DNA of 64,000 nt, taken from NCBI GenBank assembly GCA_023410055.1, contig JAEYQK010000039.1:62001-126000 (forward strand). Reading direction: 5' to 3'. Shown here piece after piece: positions 23,319 to 31,160 of the stretch. The position numbers and the translations under genes were made by a program. This DNA comes from Acidobacteriota bacterium (GTDB lineage: Bacteria; Acidobacteriota; Terriglobia; Terriglobales; Acidobacteriaceae). Within the stretch, counting starts at the first letter, position 1, and each line of letters starts with the position of its first letter. Below the pieces are notes generated by a model. It searched no databases. It was not told the DNA's origin and worked only from the letters and a program-made list of their open reading frames with translations.

Positions 23319-25889
23319 ATGACTTTCCGCATTCGAATCTTTATCACTCTTGCGCTCGTTTGTCATCTGTTTGTGATACCGGCGCTATTAATCAGCCAGC
23401 TTCGTGCCGACTCTGAGGCGCGCCCGGAGGGGCCGCAGGCTGAGACGCCCGCCCTTACCTACGACGACTTGTCTGAATCCCAGGCCGGCACGCAGCCCAG
23501 CGGCGAGCAGGCCACCATCAAGGCCCGCGAACAGGAGAAACAAGGAGACGTCTATAAGCTGCGCGGCGACGCCGAAATCGACTACCGGTCCTACGTTCTG
23601 CGTGCAGACGAGATGACATACAACGCAGCTACGGGTGAAATTACCCTCAGTGGCAACGTCCTGCTCAGTGGTGGCCCGCATGATGAGCACATTACGGCCA
23701 GCCACGGCAGCTACAACATCAATACTGATTCCGGAAAATTCTTCGACGTGGTCGGTTCGACGGGCGCAAAAGCGCGCGGCCGCGGTGTCGTGCTCACCAG
23801 TTCGAATCCGTTTTCGTTCACTGGAGCGGAAGTGGAGAAGGTTGGACGCGACAAGTTCATCGTGCGAGGCGGACGCGTCACATCATGCACACTCCCTAAG
23901 CCGAAATGGACCTTCCAAGCGCAGGAAATACAGGTCGTGGCCGGCGAGAACGCGAAGATGTATAACAGCACGTTCCGGATGTTCGGCATCCCCGTGTTCT
24001 ATTTCCCCTTCGTTGAGCACCCGGTGGAGAGGCTAGCGCGCCAGTCGGGATTTCTGATACCCCACATCGGAAACTCAACCATCAAAGGTTTCACCATCGG
24101 CGATTCTTTTTACTGGGCCATGAATCGCAGCATGGACATGACCTTGGGTGCCGAGTACTACTCGCGTCGTGGATGGGCCCAGAGGGGCGATTTCCGCTGG
24201 CGCCCGAGCGAAACGGCGTTCTTGAATGTCAACTACTTCGGCGTCCTTGATCGCGGCTCAGCCATAACGCAGACGATCTTTGTTCCAGGTGTCGGCAATT
24301 CCAACGTGACCACCAATCCAGGCGGACGCGAGGCTCGCCTGAACGGTGAAGCCTTTCTGCCGTATGGATTCCGCGGGGTCGCCAACATCGACTATTTATC
24401 GCAGTTCCTCTTCCGTGTGGTTTATGCCGAACGTTTCAACGAAGCCATTAATACCGAGGTGAAGTCCGTCGCCTTTCTCTCGCGGACCAGCGACGGTTAT
24501 TCGCTTAACGCACTGGCGTCGCGTTATCAGAATTTTCAGAGCACCCAGAGTGGTGACGTTGTAACCATCGTCCATGCTCCCAGCGGAGAGTTCTCGTCGG
24601 TTGATCGCAAGCTGAGTAAGTCTCCCTTCTACTGGTCGTTCGATGCGGCAACCGAGGGGCTCTCAAGGCGGCAACCTTCGTTCGTAACCAACGACGTCTT
24701 GGCACGCTTCGACATCGCACCGAATATTTCGATGCCGATGCACTGGAAAGGCTGGGGCTTCCGGCCAGAATTGACGCTGCGTAACACCTACTATTCTGAG
24801 CGGACCATCGCGAATTCGAGCACATCTCTTGTGCCTGTAAGCGATCCAATCAATCGTCGTGCTCTCGATGCCGCTTTCGAAATACGTCCACCGGCACTGG
24901 CCAAGATCTTCGATAAACCAGTCTTCGGCCACAAGTTGAAACACACTATCGAACCCCGCATACGGTACGAGAAAGTCACTGGGGTGGACAATTTCCGCGA
25001 AATCATCAGGTTCGATGAGCGCGACATACTGGCCAACACCAACGAGATCGAATACGCAATCGTGAATCGACTGTTCGCGAAACGGCAGTCGAAAACCGAT
25101 TGCCCAGCTGAGGTCGAACGGACCCAGCCTCCGGCGGCGCCTGCGCGGGCTCTGGCGCCTGAGCGCGGACTTCAGCATTCCATAGATTCCGAGGACGATC
25201 CGGCGGCCGTCGAAGACTCTATCGCAACCGCACAAAGCTCGAGCGGCTGCGGAACTAGCTCTGCACGAGAGATCGTCAGTTGGGAATTGGCCCAGAAGTA
25301 CTTCTTCGATCCGACGTTTGGGGGAGCACTCGTTCCTGGTCGGCGCAACGTCTTCACGACTACCGAGAACTTGACCGGCGTAGCATTTCTCTTCGAGCCC
25401 CGGCGCTTTTCGCCGATCGTATCGCGCTTGCGGCTTAATAAGGGGGCCAGGACTGACCTGGACTGGCAACTCGATTTCGATACTTTGCGCAGCCGTATTA
25501 ATTCCACTATCGCGCTTGTAAACTTCAAACTGAATAGCAATATCGGGCTTTCCGCCGGACATGCGTATCTGCAAACGCCAAACGAGTTCAATACCGCTTT
25601 GATTGCCGCTCCGCAGAAGTTCAACCAGTTCCGGACACAGCTCAACTTCGGCAACCTCAATCGTCGGGGCGTGAATGCCGCCGGCGTGATTGGCTATGAC
25701 GTCTCGCAGGGCCAGATACAATACGCGGCGGCGCAGACGACCTACAACTGGGATTGCTGCGGCATCACCTTCGAGTACCGGCGGTTCAAGTTCGGCAGTG
25801 TTCGCGACGAGAGTCAGTATCGCTTCGCCCTCACCCTGGCGAATATCGGAACCTTCGGCACGCTGAGGAAGCAGGAAAGACTCTTCTAG
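23319..25889 (+). CDS. lptD: LPS assembly outer membrane protein LptD
   Basis: Inserts lipopolysaccharide into the outer membrane with LptE. The 856-residue protein has a leader (RIFITLALVCHLFVIPALLI), an OstA-type N-terminal domain (about 70-190, with YRSYVLRADEMTYNAATGEI), then the beta-barrel with the conserved FGIPVFYFPFVEHP and SGFLIPHIGNS. Cys190 and the pair Cys813-Cys814 (WDCCGITF) correspond to the cysteines forming inter-domain disulfides in LptD. Two extra cysteines, 595 and 644, flank a Pro/Ala/Glu-rich insertion not expected in the barrel core. The gene is divergent from the RDD gene and followed by larE; lptE is not in view. It shows that the organism is a diderm. Confidence 0.93.
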   Translation: MTFRIRIFITLALVCHLFVIPALLISQLRADSEARPEGPQAETPALTYDDLSESQAGTQPSGEQATIKAREQEKQGDVYKLRGDAEIDYRSYVLRADEMTYNAATGEITLSGNVLLSGGPHDEHITASHGSYNINTDSGKFFDVVGSTGAKARGRGVVLTSSNPFSFTGAEVEKVGRDKFIVRGGRVTSCTLPKPKWTFQAQEIQVVAGENAKMYNSTFRMFGIPVFYFPFVEHPVERLARQSGFLIPHIGNSTIKGFTIGDSFYWAMNRSMDMTLGAEYYSRRGWAQRGDFRWRPSETAFLNVNYFGVLDRGSAITQTIFVPGVGNSNVTTNPGGREARLNGEAFLPYGFRGVANIDYLSQFLFRVVYAERFNEAINTEVKSVAFLSRTSDGYSLNALASRYQNFQSTQSGDVVTIVHAPSGEFSSVDRKLSKSPFYWSFDAATEGLSRRQPSFVTNDVLARFDIAPNISMPMHWKGWGFRPELTLRNTYYSERTIANSSTSLVPVSDPINRRALDAAFEIRPPALAKIFDKPVFGHKLKHTIEPRIRYEKVTGVDNFREIIRFDERDILANTNEIEYAIVNRLFAKRQSKTDCPAEVERTQPPAAPARALAPERGLQHSIDSEDDPAAVEDSIATAQSSSGCGTSSAREIVSWELAQKYFFDPTFGGALVPGRRNVFTTTENLTGVAFLFEPRRFSPIVSRLRLNKGARTDLDWQLDFDTLRSRINSTIALVNFKLNSNIGLSAGHAYLQTPNEFNTALIAAPQKFNQFRTQLNFGNLNRRGVNAAGVIGYDVSQGQIQYAAAQTTYNWDCCGITFEYRRFKFGSVRDESQYRFALTLANIGTFGTLRKQERLF

Positions 25890-25941
25890 TCGAGCGGATG
25901 CGCGGTTTATCGGATGTTCCGCGCATCGTTTGTCCATCGTT

Positions 25942-25947
25942 TAGACT
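25942..25947 (+). promoter_or_regulatory. -10-like TAGACT six nt before larE ATG
   Basis: TAGACT is separated by 6 nt from the larE start, a spacing that would place the transcript start at or near the ATG. No Shine-Dalgarno sequence is seen. I find no good -35 at the usual distance. Confidence 0.4.
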
Positions 25948-25953
25948 GGTGTT

Positions 25954-26781
25954 ATGACGTTGCAGCAAAAGCGCGAGGCGCTCTATTCGCGCCTCAAGGA
26001 CCTTGGTCGCACGCTGGTAGCCTATTCGGGCGGTGTCGATTCCGCTTATCTTGCCTGGTCGGCACATGAAATTCTCGGCGAGAATATGCTCGCCGTTATG
26101 GCCGATTCGCCGAGCCTTGCTCGTTCGCAAATGCGCGATGCTCTGGCCTTCGCCGAAGAGCACAAGATTCCGGTCGAAACCATATCGACCAACGAGATGC
26201 ATCGGCCTGAGTACGCGAAGAACGACGCGCAGCGCTGCTTCTTCTGCAAGGACGAACTCTTCACCGTAATGGAAAAGTTCTGTGCGGAGCGCGGCTTCGC
26301 CACGCTTGCCTATGGCGTGAATTCCGACGACCGCGGCGACTACCGTCCTGGACAGCAGGCCGCCAAGAAGCACCAGGTCGCTGCGCCTCTGCTCGAAGCT
26401 GGCCTTACGAAGCAGGACATTCGCGACCTAGCCCGTGAAGCCGGCCTCCGTATCTGGGACAAACCAGCCTCCGCGTGTCTCTCATCGCGGATCGAATACG
26501 GCCGCCCTGTGACCATCGAAGCGCTGAACGCTGTCGAGCGCGCCGAAGACGTAATCCGTGGGATGGGCTTCCGGCAATTCCGTGTGCGCCATCATGGCGA
26601 AATCGCCCGCATCGAGATCGCCCACGACGAGCTTGCCCGAGCCATGACAGTCGAGATGGCCGCAAAGTTTACGCGAGCATTCAAGGCCCTCGGCTTTACT
26701 TATGTCACGCTCGATCTCGAAGGTTTTCGCTCCGGATCGATGAACGCTGTCCTGCCAAAGGAAGTGTTGGAGCGAAAATGA
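25954..26781 (+). CDS. larE: ATP-dependent sacrificial sulfur transferase LarE-like
   Basis: LarE supplies sulfur, from its own cysteine, to the nickel-pincer nucleotide cofactor of lactate racemase-type enzymes. The 275 residues contain the PP-loop SGGVDSAYLAW (about 28-38), the Cys-rich RCFFCKDELF, YGVNSDDRGDYRPG and the sacrificial-cysteine region PASACLSSRIEYG. It ends with the family's GFTYVTLDLEGFRSGSMN. LarB, LarC and LarA are not in the window, so the cofactor pathway would have to be completed elsewhere, or this belongs to a LarE-like subfamily with another target. It follows lptD by 64 bp and a palindromic repeat starts at its stop codon. Confidence 0.88.
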   Translation: MTLQQKREALYSRLKDLGRTLVAYSGGVDSAYLAWSAHEILGENMLAVMADSPSLARSQMRDALAFAEEHKIPVETISTNEMHRPEYAKNDAQRCFFCKDELFTVMEKFCAERGFATLAYGVNSDDRGDYRPGQQAAKKHQVAAPLLEAGLTKQDIRDLAREAGLRIWDKPASACLSSRIEYGRPVTIEALNAVERAEDVIRGMGFRQFRVRHHGEIARIEIAHDELARAMTVEMAAKFTRAFKALGFTYVTLDLEGFRSGSMNAVLPKEVLERK

Positions 26782-26821
26782 GGTGCCCCATATCTGCCCC
26801 GGTTTTGGCAGATACGGGTCG
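26782..26821. repeat. Palindromic repeat after larE
   Basis: Begins ggtgccccatatctgcc and ends ggcagatacgggtcg. It is a second copy of the element at 581-620, starting directly behind the larE stop, and may serve as its terminator. Confidence 0.7.
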
Positions 26822-26903
26822 ATTCAAATGTGGTCTCCTGCTAACCCTCCTGCTGTGACACACGTCTGAACCTAAAGGCAGACGCGCATCTTCTCCAGAT
26901 GTC

Positions 26904-26932
26904 TTGACAACCGACTGCCTGCGACATACATT
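26904..26932 (+). promoter_or_regulatory. Sigma-70-type promoter
   Basis: TTGACA (26904-26909), a 17-bp spacer and TACATT (26927-26932), followed by GGAGGA 9 nt before the ATG at 26956. A near-consensus housekeeping promoter. Confidence 0.75.
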
Positions 26933-26955
26933 GGGCCCCTCGACGGAGGACATCC

Positions 26956-27618
26956 ATGCGTTGCATTACGGCTTTCGCGGTAGTGTTTCTGTTTGTTGGA
27001 TCGCTTTTTGCTCAAGCGAACGAGAGCTCAGGCTTTCAGGTGCGCGAGGAAGATGGCGGCAGTGTCGCTGTGCGCAATGCGAGTGGGTTTTTGAATCAGG
27101 GCTCCTCGTTGAAGCGGCGCTGGCTATCGGTCAACGATCTCTCGGCACCGGTACAGCTCAATAAGAGTGGCCTCTATCCGCGCTTCGAGGAAAAGGAAGA
27201 AATGCACGTGCTGATGCCGGTTGGCACTGCTCAGCCCACCCAGGCGATTTCAGCCGTCGAAGTGCGCTACATGCTGTTCGATATCTGGGGAGAGCACCTC
27301 TCGACGCTCACCATGACTAGGATGGCCGACACCTCGACGACCTTCGACCTGCGCGATGGCGCGGGCTGGCCAGCCTGGGAGAACGAGGTGGCGCAACTGG
27401 TAACGGTCGTTGCGTTCGTCGCGCGCGTAAGACTGGAAAACGGTCAGATATGGACCTACGATCCCGAGCGGCTAACATCGCAAGTTCGCGCGCTAGGTTT
27501 GAATGCCGTCCCGATTCAACTCGTGCCCGATGAACTGAGAGCGATGGATCCGCGATCAATCTACTGGAGCTATTACCCCGCCCAGAGGACGCGGACGAAG
27601 CCGACCGCGCGCCAGTGA
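26956..27618 (+). CDS. Hypothetical exported protein
   Basis: Protein of 220 residues with a signal peptide (CITAFAVVFLFVGSLFAQ) and a good promoter and ribosome binding site. The mature part looks like a beta-sandwich (VEVRYMLFDIWGEHLSTLTM, VTVVAFVARVRLENGQIWTY). It ends in a basic, Pro-rich tail (AQRTRTKPTARQ). I do not recognise the family. The beta pattern is compatible with a small periplasmic binding or assembly domain, but no ligand can be suggested. It is convergent with the toxin-antitoxin pair. Confidence 0.7.
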   Translation: MRCITAFAVVFLFVGSLFAQANESSGFQVREEDGGSVAVRNASGFLNQGSSLKRRWLSVNDLSAPVQLNKSGLYPRFEEKEEMHVLMPVGTAQPTQAISAVEVRYMLFDIWGEHLSTLTMTRMADTSTTFDLRDGAGWPAWENEVAQLVTVVAFVARVRLENGQIWTYDPERLTSQVRALGLNAVPIQLVPDELRAMDPRSIYWSYYPAQRTRTKPTARQ

Positions 27619-27654
27619 GACAATGCGCCGCCGAGCCCTCAGCCCAGTGTGACT

Positions 27655-28008
27655 TTACGCGGCGCTGACCCTGATCTTTCCCGGCTTCGAGGATCGCGGC
27701 TTCTTGCGGATGACAATGTCGATGTCGTAACTGAGTGCGGTCAGGAAGTCCATCAATCTTGCGACGGAGAAACCATCCAACTTGTAGTTCTTGAGGGCAG
27801 AGATCTTGGGCTGATTGATGCCCAGACGCATAGCGGCCTCTTTCTGAGAAAGCCGCATGTTGGACAAGATATCGTTTAGCGTAAATGCCAGCCACAGCTT
27901 TGTGCGGCGTTCTTCGGCATCGGGGAAGCCCAAATCCTCGAAGACATTCCCAGAGCCTTGCAAGAAATCAATTCCGTCTACTGTGCCGACTTTAGTCATC
28001 TTCGCCAT
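27655..28008 (-). CDS. HigA-like antitoxin (XRE-family helix-turn-helix)
   Basis: Protein of 117 residues. The HTH is at about 54-75 (LSQKEAAMRLGINQPKISAL), preceded by FPDAEERRTKLWLAFTLNDIL, the arrangement seen in XRE antitoxins paired with Gp49/RelE-type toxins. It should neutralise the toxin encoded immediately upstream and repress the shared promoter. Its start overlaps the end of the toxin gene by 17 bp, indicating translational coupling in the toxin-first order of higBA. A basic C-terminus (IRKKPRSSKPGKIRVSA) may contact DNA or the toxin. SD GGGA precedes the ATG. Confidence 0.85.
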   Translation of the reverse strand: MAKMTKVGTVDGIDFLQGSGNVFEDLGFPDAEERRTKLWLAFTLNDILSNMRLSQKEAAMRLGINQPKISALKNYKLDGFSVARLMDFLTALSYDIDIVIRKKPRSSKPGKIRVSAA

Positions 28009-28372
28009 ATCGTTCCCTGTAGTTCGCCTCCGCTATCTTTAGTCGGCTATGGACCAGTTCAACGTCCCGCCGAGCAGTCTTGATTCCGGTAGTCGATTTC
28101 TTCTGAAATGCGTGCAAAACATAGACTGCACGCCGAAACCGAACCGTATAGATGGCTCGATAAGCATCTCCATCAAAACTCTCAACGAGTTCGAAAACTC
28201 CAGGTCCTTCGCCTTTCCAAGGTTTCGCAGCTGGGTGTGTTCCGCCCCACTGCGCCAGTCCGAGAGCATTTCCGAACTCGCCCTGAACGTGCTCAGGAAA
28301 ACTCTGGTATTCACGGTACGCCGGGCTGGACCAAATCAGCGGTTTTTCACCGATCGCCTGTACGCTTCTCAT
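27992..28372 (-). CDS. HigB/Gp49-like toxin (RelE superfamily)
   Basis: Protein of 126 residues with the pattern of phage-derived Gp49-like toxins: FPEHVQGEFGNALGLAQWGG, then KPWKGEGPGVFELVESFDGDAYRAIYTVRF and VYVLHAFQKKSTTGI. Family members are ribosome-dependent mRNA endonucleases or, in HigB, mRNA cleavers. The Lys/Arg-rich strand and the FQKKS segment carry the probable catalytic residues. First gene of the pair, with an inverted repeat just before its start that could be the antitoxin operator. Confidence 0.85.
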   Translation of the reverse strand: MRSVQAIGEKPLIWSSPAYREYQSFPEHVQGEFGNALGLAQWGGTHPAAKPWKGEGPGVFELVESFDGDAYRAIYTVRFRRAVYVLHAFQKKSTTGIKTARRDVELVHSRLKIAEANYRERYGEDD

Positions 28373-28373
28373 T

Positions 28374-28391
28374 TATCCCACTTCTAGGATA
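28374..28391. promoter_or_regulatory. Operator-like inverted repeat before the toxin-antitoxin pair
   Basis: tatcc-N8-ggata directly upstream of the toxin start, with TTGACT (minus strand, 28401-28396) just beyond as a possible -35. XRE antitoxins commonly bind short palindromes overlapping their promoter. The spacing to a -10 box is not convincing. Confidence 0.45.
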
Positions 28392-28483
28392 TTCAGTCAA
28401 CAACATCACTAATCCAGAGTAGTGCCAAAAGCACTCAGGGCATCGGCGTGAGAGGATTTGTTCTAGAAATGGAACAGGCGAAC

Positions 28484-29275
28484 TCAGCCCCTGCGCATCG
28501 AGCTTAGCGATCCGAGAGAGCGTTGTGGACGTGTGCGGTAGTCTTCACCGCGCATCTCGATGACTTCGCACATCTCGTGGAGTCGTGAGCGCATGCGCTC
28601 GCCAATGCGGTCGCCCAGGCTTTCCGTACGTGCGGCGCGCTTGGCAGCCTTGGTCGGGCTGTCACCAGCCTCCGCTCCCGCCGGCGGCAGGTCGGGATAA
28701 TTTGTGGTGATGATGGTGGTCTTGCGGTCGTTGTAGCGGGAGTTGAGGATAAGACTGACGGTGTCCCAGACCCAATCGCTCGGCCGCACAGCGCCGAGTT
28801 CATCGAGCACCAGCACCTCGGCATCGAAAACAGGCCTCAGGACATCGGACTCGGTTTCCTGGACTGTGGCGTTGTAGGTGTGCTGAATCTGCTTCAGTAG
28901 TTCGCGATAGTCAGAGAACAAGCACCGCACGCGCTTGCGGATTAGCTGCTTCAGAATCGCTACCGCGAGATGTGTCTTGCCAACGCCGATATCACCGACA
29001 ATCAGTAACCCGCCCTTGACGTTCGGATAATGCTCGGCAAACTCCTCGGCGGTTTGCTTCGCTCGTGCCAGCGAGTCCTTGGGCGCGTCCGGCGGATAGT
29101 AGTGGACGAAGTCGCAATCGAAATAGCGTGCGGGAATGTGCGCGGCTTCGAGCAGACGGGCGGATTCAAGCTCGAGCTGGCAGTCGCATCGGGTGGCACG
29201 ACGGACCGTGCGCCCACGCTCCATGCGCTCGATGTACTTGAAACCGGTATCGTCACAGACCGAACAATTCGCCAT
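28484..29275 (-). CDS. DnaC/DnaI-like AAA+ ATPase with N-terminal zinc finger
   Basis: Protein of 263 residues. The N-terminal CSVCDDTGF and CDCQ supply four cysteines for a zinc site like that of helicase loaders. The AAA+ core has Walker A GDIGVGKTH (about 94-102), Walker B VLVLDELGA and the sensor-like TIITTNYP, ending with GERMRSRLHEMCEVIEMRGED, typical of DnaC/DnaI/IstB ATPases. The role is probably loading of the replicative helicase. The insert PPAGAEAGDSPTKAAKRAART between sensor and arginine-finger region is longer than usual. No transposase gene is adjacent, so an IstB role is unlikely. Confidence 0.85.
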   Translation of the reverse strand: MANCSVCDDTGFKYIERMERGRTVRRATRCDCQLELESARLLEAAHIPARYFDCDFVHYYPPDAPKDSLARAKQTAEEFAEHYPNVKGGLLIVGDIGVGKTHLAVAILKQLIRKRVRCLFSDYRELLKQIQHTYNATVQETESDVLRPVFDAEVLVLDELGAVRPSDWVWDTVSLILNSRYNDRKTTIITTNYPDLPPAGAEAGDSPTKAAKRAARTESLGDRIGERMRSRLHEMCEVIEMRGEDYRTRPQRSLGSLSSMRRG

Positions 29276-29681
29276 TTAGAACCTTAAGCACCCTTCGGAA
29301 GGGCACGAGTTCACTCGTGCGACAAACCTTCCAGAATCAATGCGGCTTAAGCCGCTGCGATGAGTCCTTTCAGGGCCAACCCGAGACTCTGCCGTCCTTC
29401 TTCGAGAGTACCCCGTCGAGTGCGCAGAATCCAGCCCGATTTCTGAAAGCGGCTGCAACTCTCGCCAGGAATTAGCAAAAGTTTGAATCTATCCCGGCAG
29501 AAAAAGGCGCGCAACCAGCGACTCACCCTAACACTCTAACTTCATTGCACAGCGGTGCGGTTTCGGCGCTGGTTCCGCCACTTTCCTCGGGTGTGTCTGA
29601 CGCAATCAAGTGCTACTGACCCTGTAGTAACCCATAACCCGTATCCCAGGTGGGGAGCGAGATTAGAGGAGTCGTAAACAA
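29276..29681. other. Gene-free region before isocitrate lyase, with repeat
   Basis: No supported gene. At 29298-29322 is the hairpin repeat gaagggcacgagttcactcg/tgcgac, similar to the copy at 31058-31084 on the other side of aceA. A small hairpin (gcggcttaagccgc) lies at about 29342. The aceA ribosome site agaggag lies about 10 nt before its ATG; the region must contain the aceA promoter, but no consensus boxes stand out. Confidence 0.6.
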
Positions 29682-31040
29682 ATGCTCATTGAAGGCAACC
29701 GAGAGTTCCCCGGTCTAGAAGAAGGTTGGACGAAAGATAAACGCTGGCACGGAATAATTCGCCCGTATTCGCCAGAAGACGTTCGTCGCCTGCGCGGCAC
29801 CATACACGTGGAGCACACCTTGGCGCGAATGGGTGCTGAGCGACTCTGGTATCTCGTCAAAAACGAGCCTTATGTTCACGCTCTGGGCGCGATGACCGGC
29901 AACCAGGCCGTTCAGCAGGTGAAGGCCGGACTAAAGGCCATTTACGTGAGCGGCTGGCAAGTCGCCGCCGATGCCAATGAAGCCGGACAAGTTTATCCCG
30001 ACCAGAGTCTCTATCCTGCCGACAGCGTTCCCGCACTCGTGCGCCGCATCAACAACGCCCTGATGCGAGCCGACCAGATCCATCACTCCGAAGGCAAGAA
30101 CGGTATCTACTGGTTCGCCCCGCTCGTGGCCGATGCCGAAGCCGGCTTCGGTGGCGTTCTCAACGCGTTTGAACTTACTAAGAACCTCATTGAGGCCGGC
30201 GCAGCAGCAGTCCACTTTGAAGACCAGCTATCGTCGGCCAAGAAGTGCGGCCACATGGGCGGCAAGGTACTGGTGCCCACCATGGAAGCCGTACAGAAGC
30301 TCGTCTCAGCCCGCCTCGCTGCCGACGTGTGCGGCGTGCCGACTCTGGTAGTCGCGCGCACCGATGCCATGAGCGCTCATCTGCTGACCAGCGACATCGA
30401 CCCACGCGACGGCGATTTCATCATCAGCGGTCCGCGCACGGTCGAGGGCTTCTATCACATACGCGCCGGCATCGACATCGCGATCGCGCGTGCTCTGGCC
30501 TTTGCGCCTTACGCCGACATGCTCTGGTGCGAGACCAGTGAGCCCAATATGGAAGACGCTCGCAAGTTTGCTGAGAGCGTGCATGCCAAATTCCCGGACA
30601 AGTTGCTCGCCTATAACTGTTCGCCGTCTTTCAACTGGAAGAAGAAGCTCGACGACAAGGACATCGCGCGGTTCATCCCGGCGCTGGGCGAAATGGGATA
30701 CAAGTTCCAGTTCATCACGCTGGCTGGATTCCACTCGTTGAACTTGTCCATGTTCGAACTTGCGCGCGGCTACAATGAGTCGGGGATGACCGCCTACTCG
30801 CGCTTGCAGGAGAAAGAGTTCTCGCGCGAGAAAGAGTTCGGCTACGAGGCGATCAAGCATCAGCGTTTCGTCGGTGCCGGATACTTCGACGACATCACGC
30901 AGCTCATCAGCAGTGGCACAGCCTCGACCCTGGCGCTCGAAGGTTCCACTGAGCAAGAGCAATTCACGGTGGATGCAGCGAAGGCGGCCACGGCCAGCAG
31001 CGAAGAGAAGCAGGAAAAGCAGGACCTGGAAGTAGCCTAG
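29682..31040 (+). CDS. aceA: Isocitrate lyase
   Basis: Cleaves isocitrate to glyoxylate and succinate, the first step of the glyoxylate shunt for growth on C2 compounds and fatty acids. The 452 residues contain the catalytic loop KKCGHM (Cys189), the metal-site segment VADAEAGFGG, WYLVKNEPYVHALGAMTGNQ near the N-terminus and YNCSPSFNW near the C-terminus. The last 40 residues are a low-complexity tail (TAATASSEEKQEKQ-like) beyond the usual end. Malate synthase is not in the window. SD AGAGGAG is present. Hairpin repeats of one family flank the gene on both sides. Confidence 0.95.
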   Translation: MLIEGNREFPGLEEGWTKDKRWHGIIRPYSPEDVRRLRGTIHVEHTLARMGAERLWYLVKNEPYVHALGAMTGNQAVQQVKAGLKAIYVSGWQVAADANEAGQVYPDQSLYPADSVPALVRRINNALMRADQIHHSEGKNGIYWFAPLVADAEAGFGGVLNAFELTKNLIEAGAAAVHFEDQLSSAKKCGHMGGKVLVPTMEAVQKLVSARLAADVCGVPTLVVARTDAMSAHLLTSDIDPRDGDFIISGPRTVEGFYHIRAGIDIAIARALAFAPYADMLWCETSEPNMEDARKFAESVHAKFPDKLLAYNCSPSFNWKKKLDDKDIARFIPALGEMGYKFQFITLAGFHSLNLSMFELARGYNESGMTAYSRLQEKEFSREKEFGYEAIKHQRFVGAGYFDDITQLISSGTASTLALEGSTEQEQFTVDAAKAATASSEEKQEKQDLEVA

Positions 31041-31057
31041 TCTGGTGCAAGGTCTTG

Positions 31058-31140
31058 GGAAGGGCACGGCTTCAGCCGTGTCACTCAAGGTGAAAACAAG
31101 CAGGGGCTTTTAGCCCCTGAGGTCACTGAGAACTGAGAAC
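31058..31140. repeat. Composite of hairpin repeats after isocitrate lyase
   Basis: Three units in a row: ggaagggcacggcttcagcc/gtgtcac (31058-31084), aggggcttttagcccct (about 31103-31119), and cactgagaactgagaac (31125-31140). The first matches the repeat at 29298-29322 before aceA, and the last matches the repeats before prfA. One or more may terminate aceA transcription. Confidence 0.65.
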
Positions 31141-31160
31141 TAGCCTGTGAGGACTTCGCT

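Noticed and set aside
24663..25937. 424-codon minus-strand frame opposite lptD
   Set aside because: lptD has all family motifs on the plus strand; the opposite frame shows no domain.
28484..29275. IstB transposition helper
   Set aside because: The N-terminal zinc cysteines fit a DnaC/DnaI-type loader and there is no IstA transposase or IS end nearby.
29276..29681. Riboswitch upstream of isocitrate lyase
   Set aside because: The region has short hairpins belonging to dispersed repeats but no conserved riboswitch core that I can recognise.
30306..31088. 260-codon minus-strand frame opposite isocitrate lyase
   Set aside because: Overlaps a well-defined enzyme gene in full; basic product without motif.
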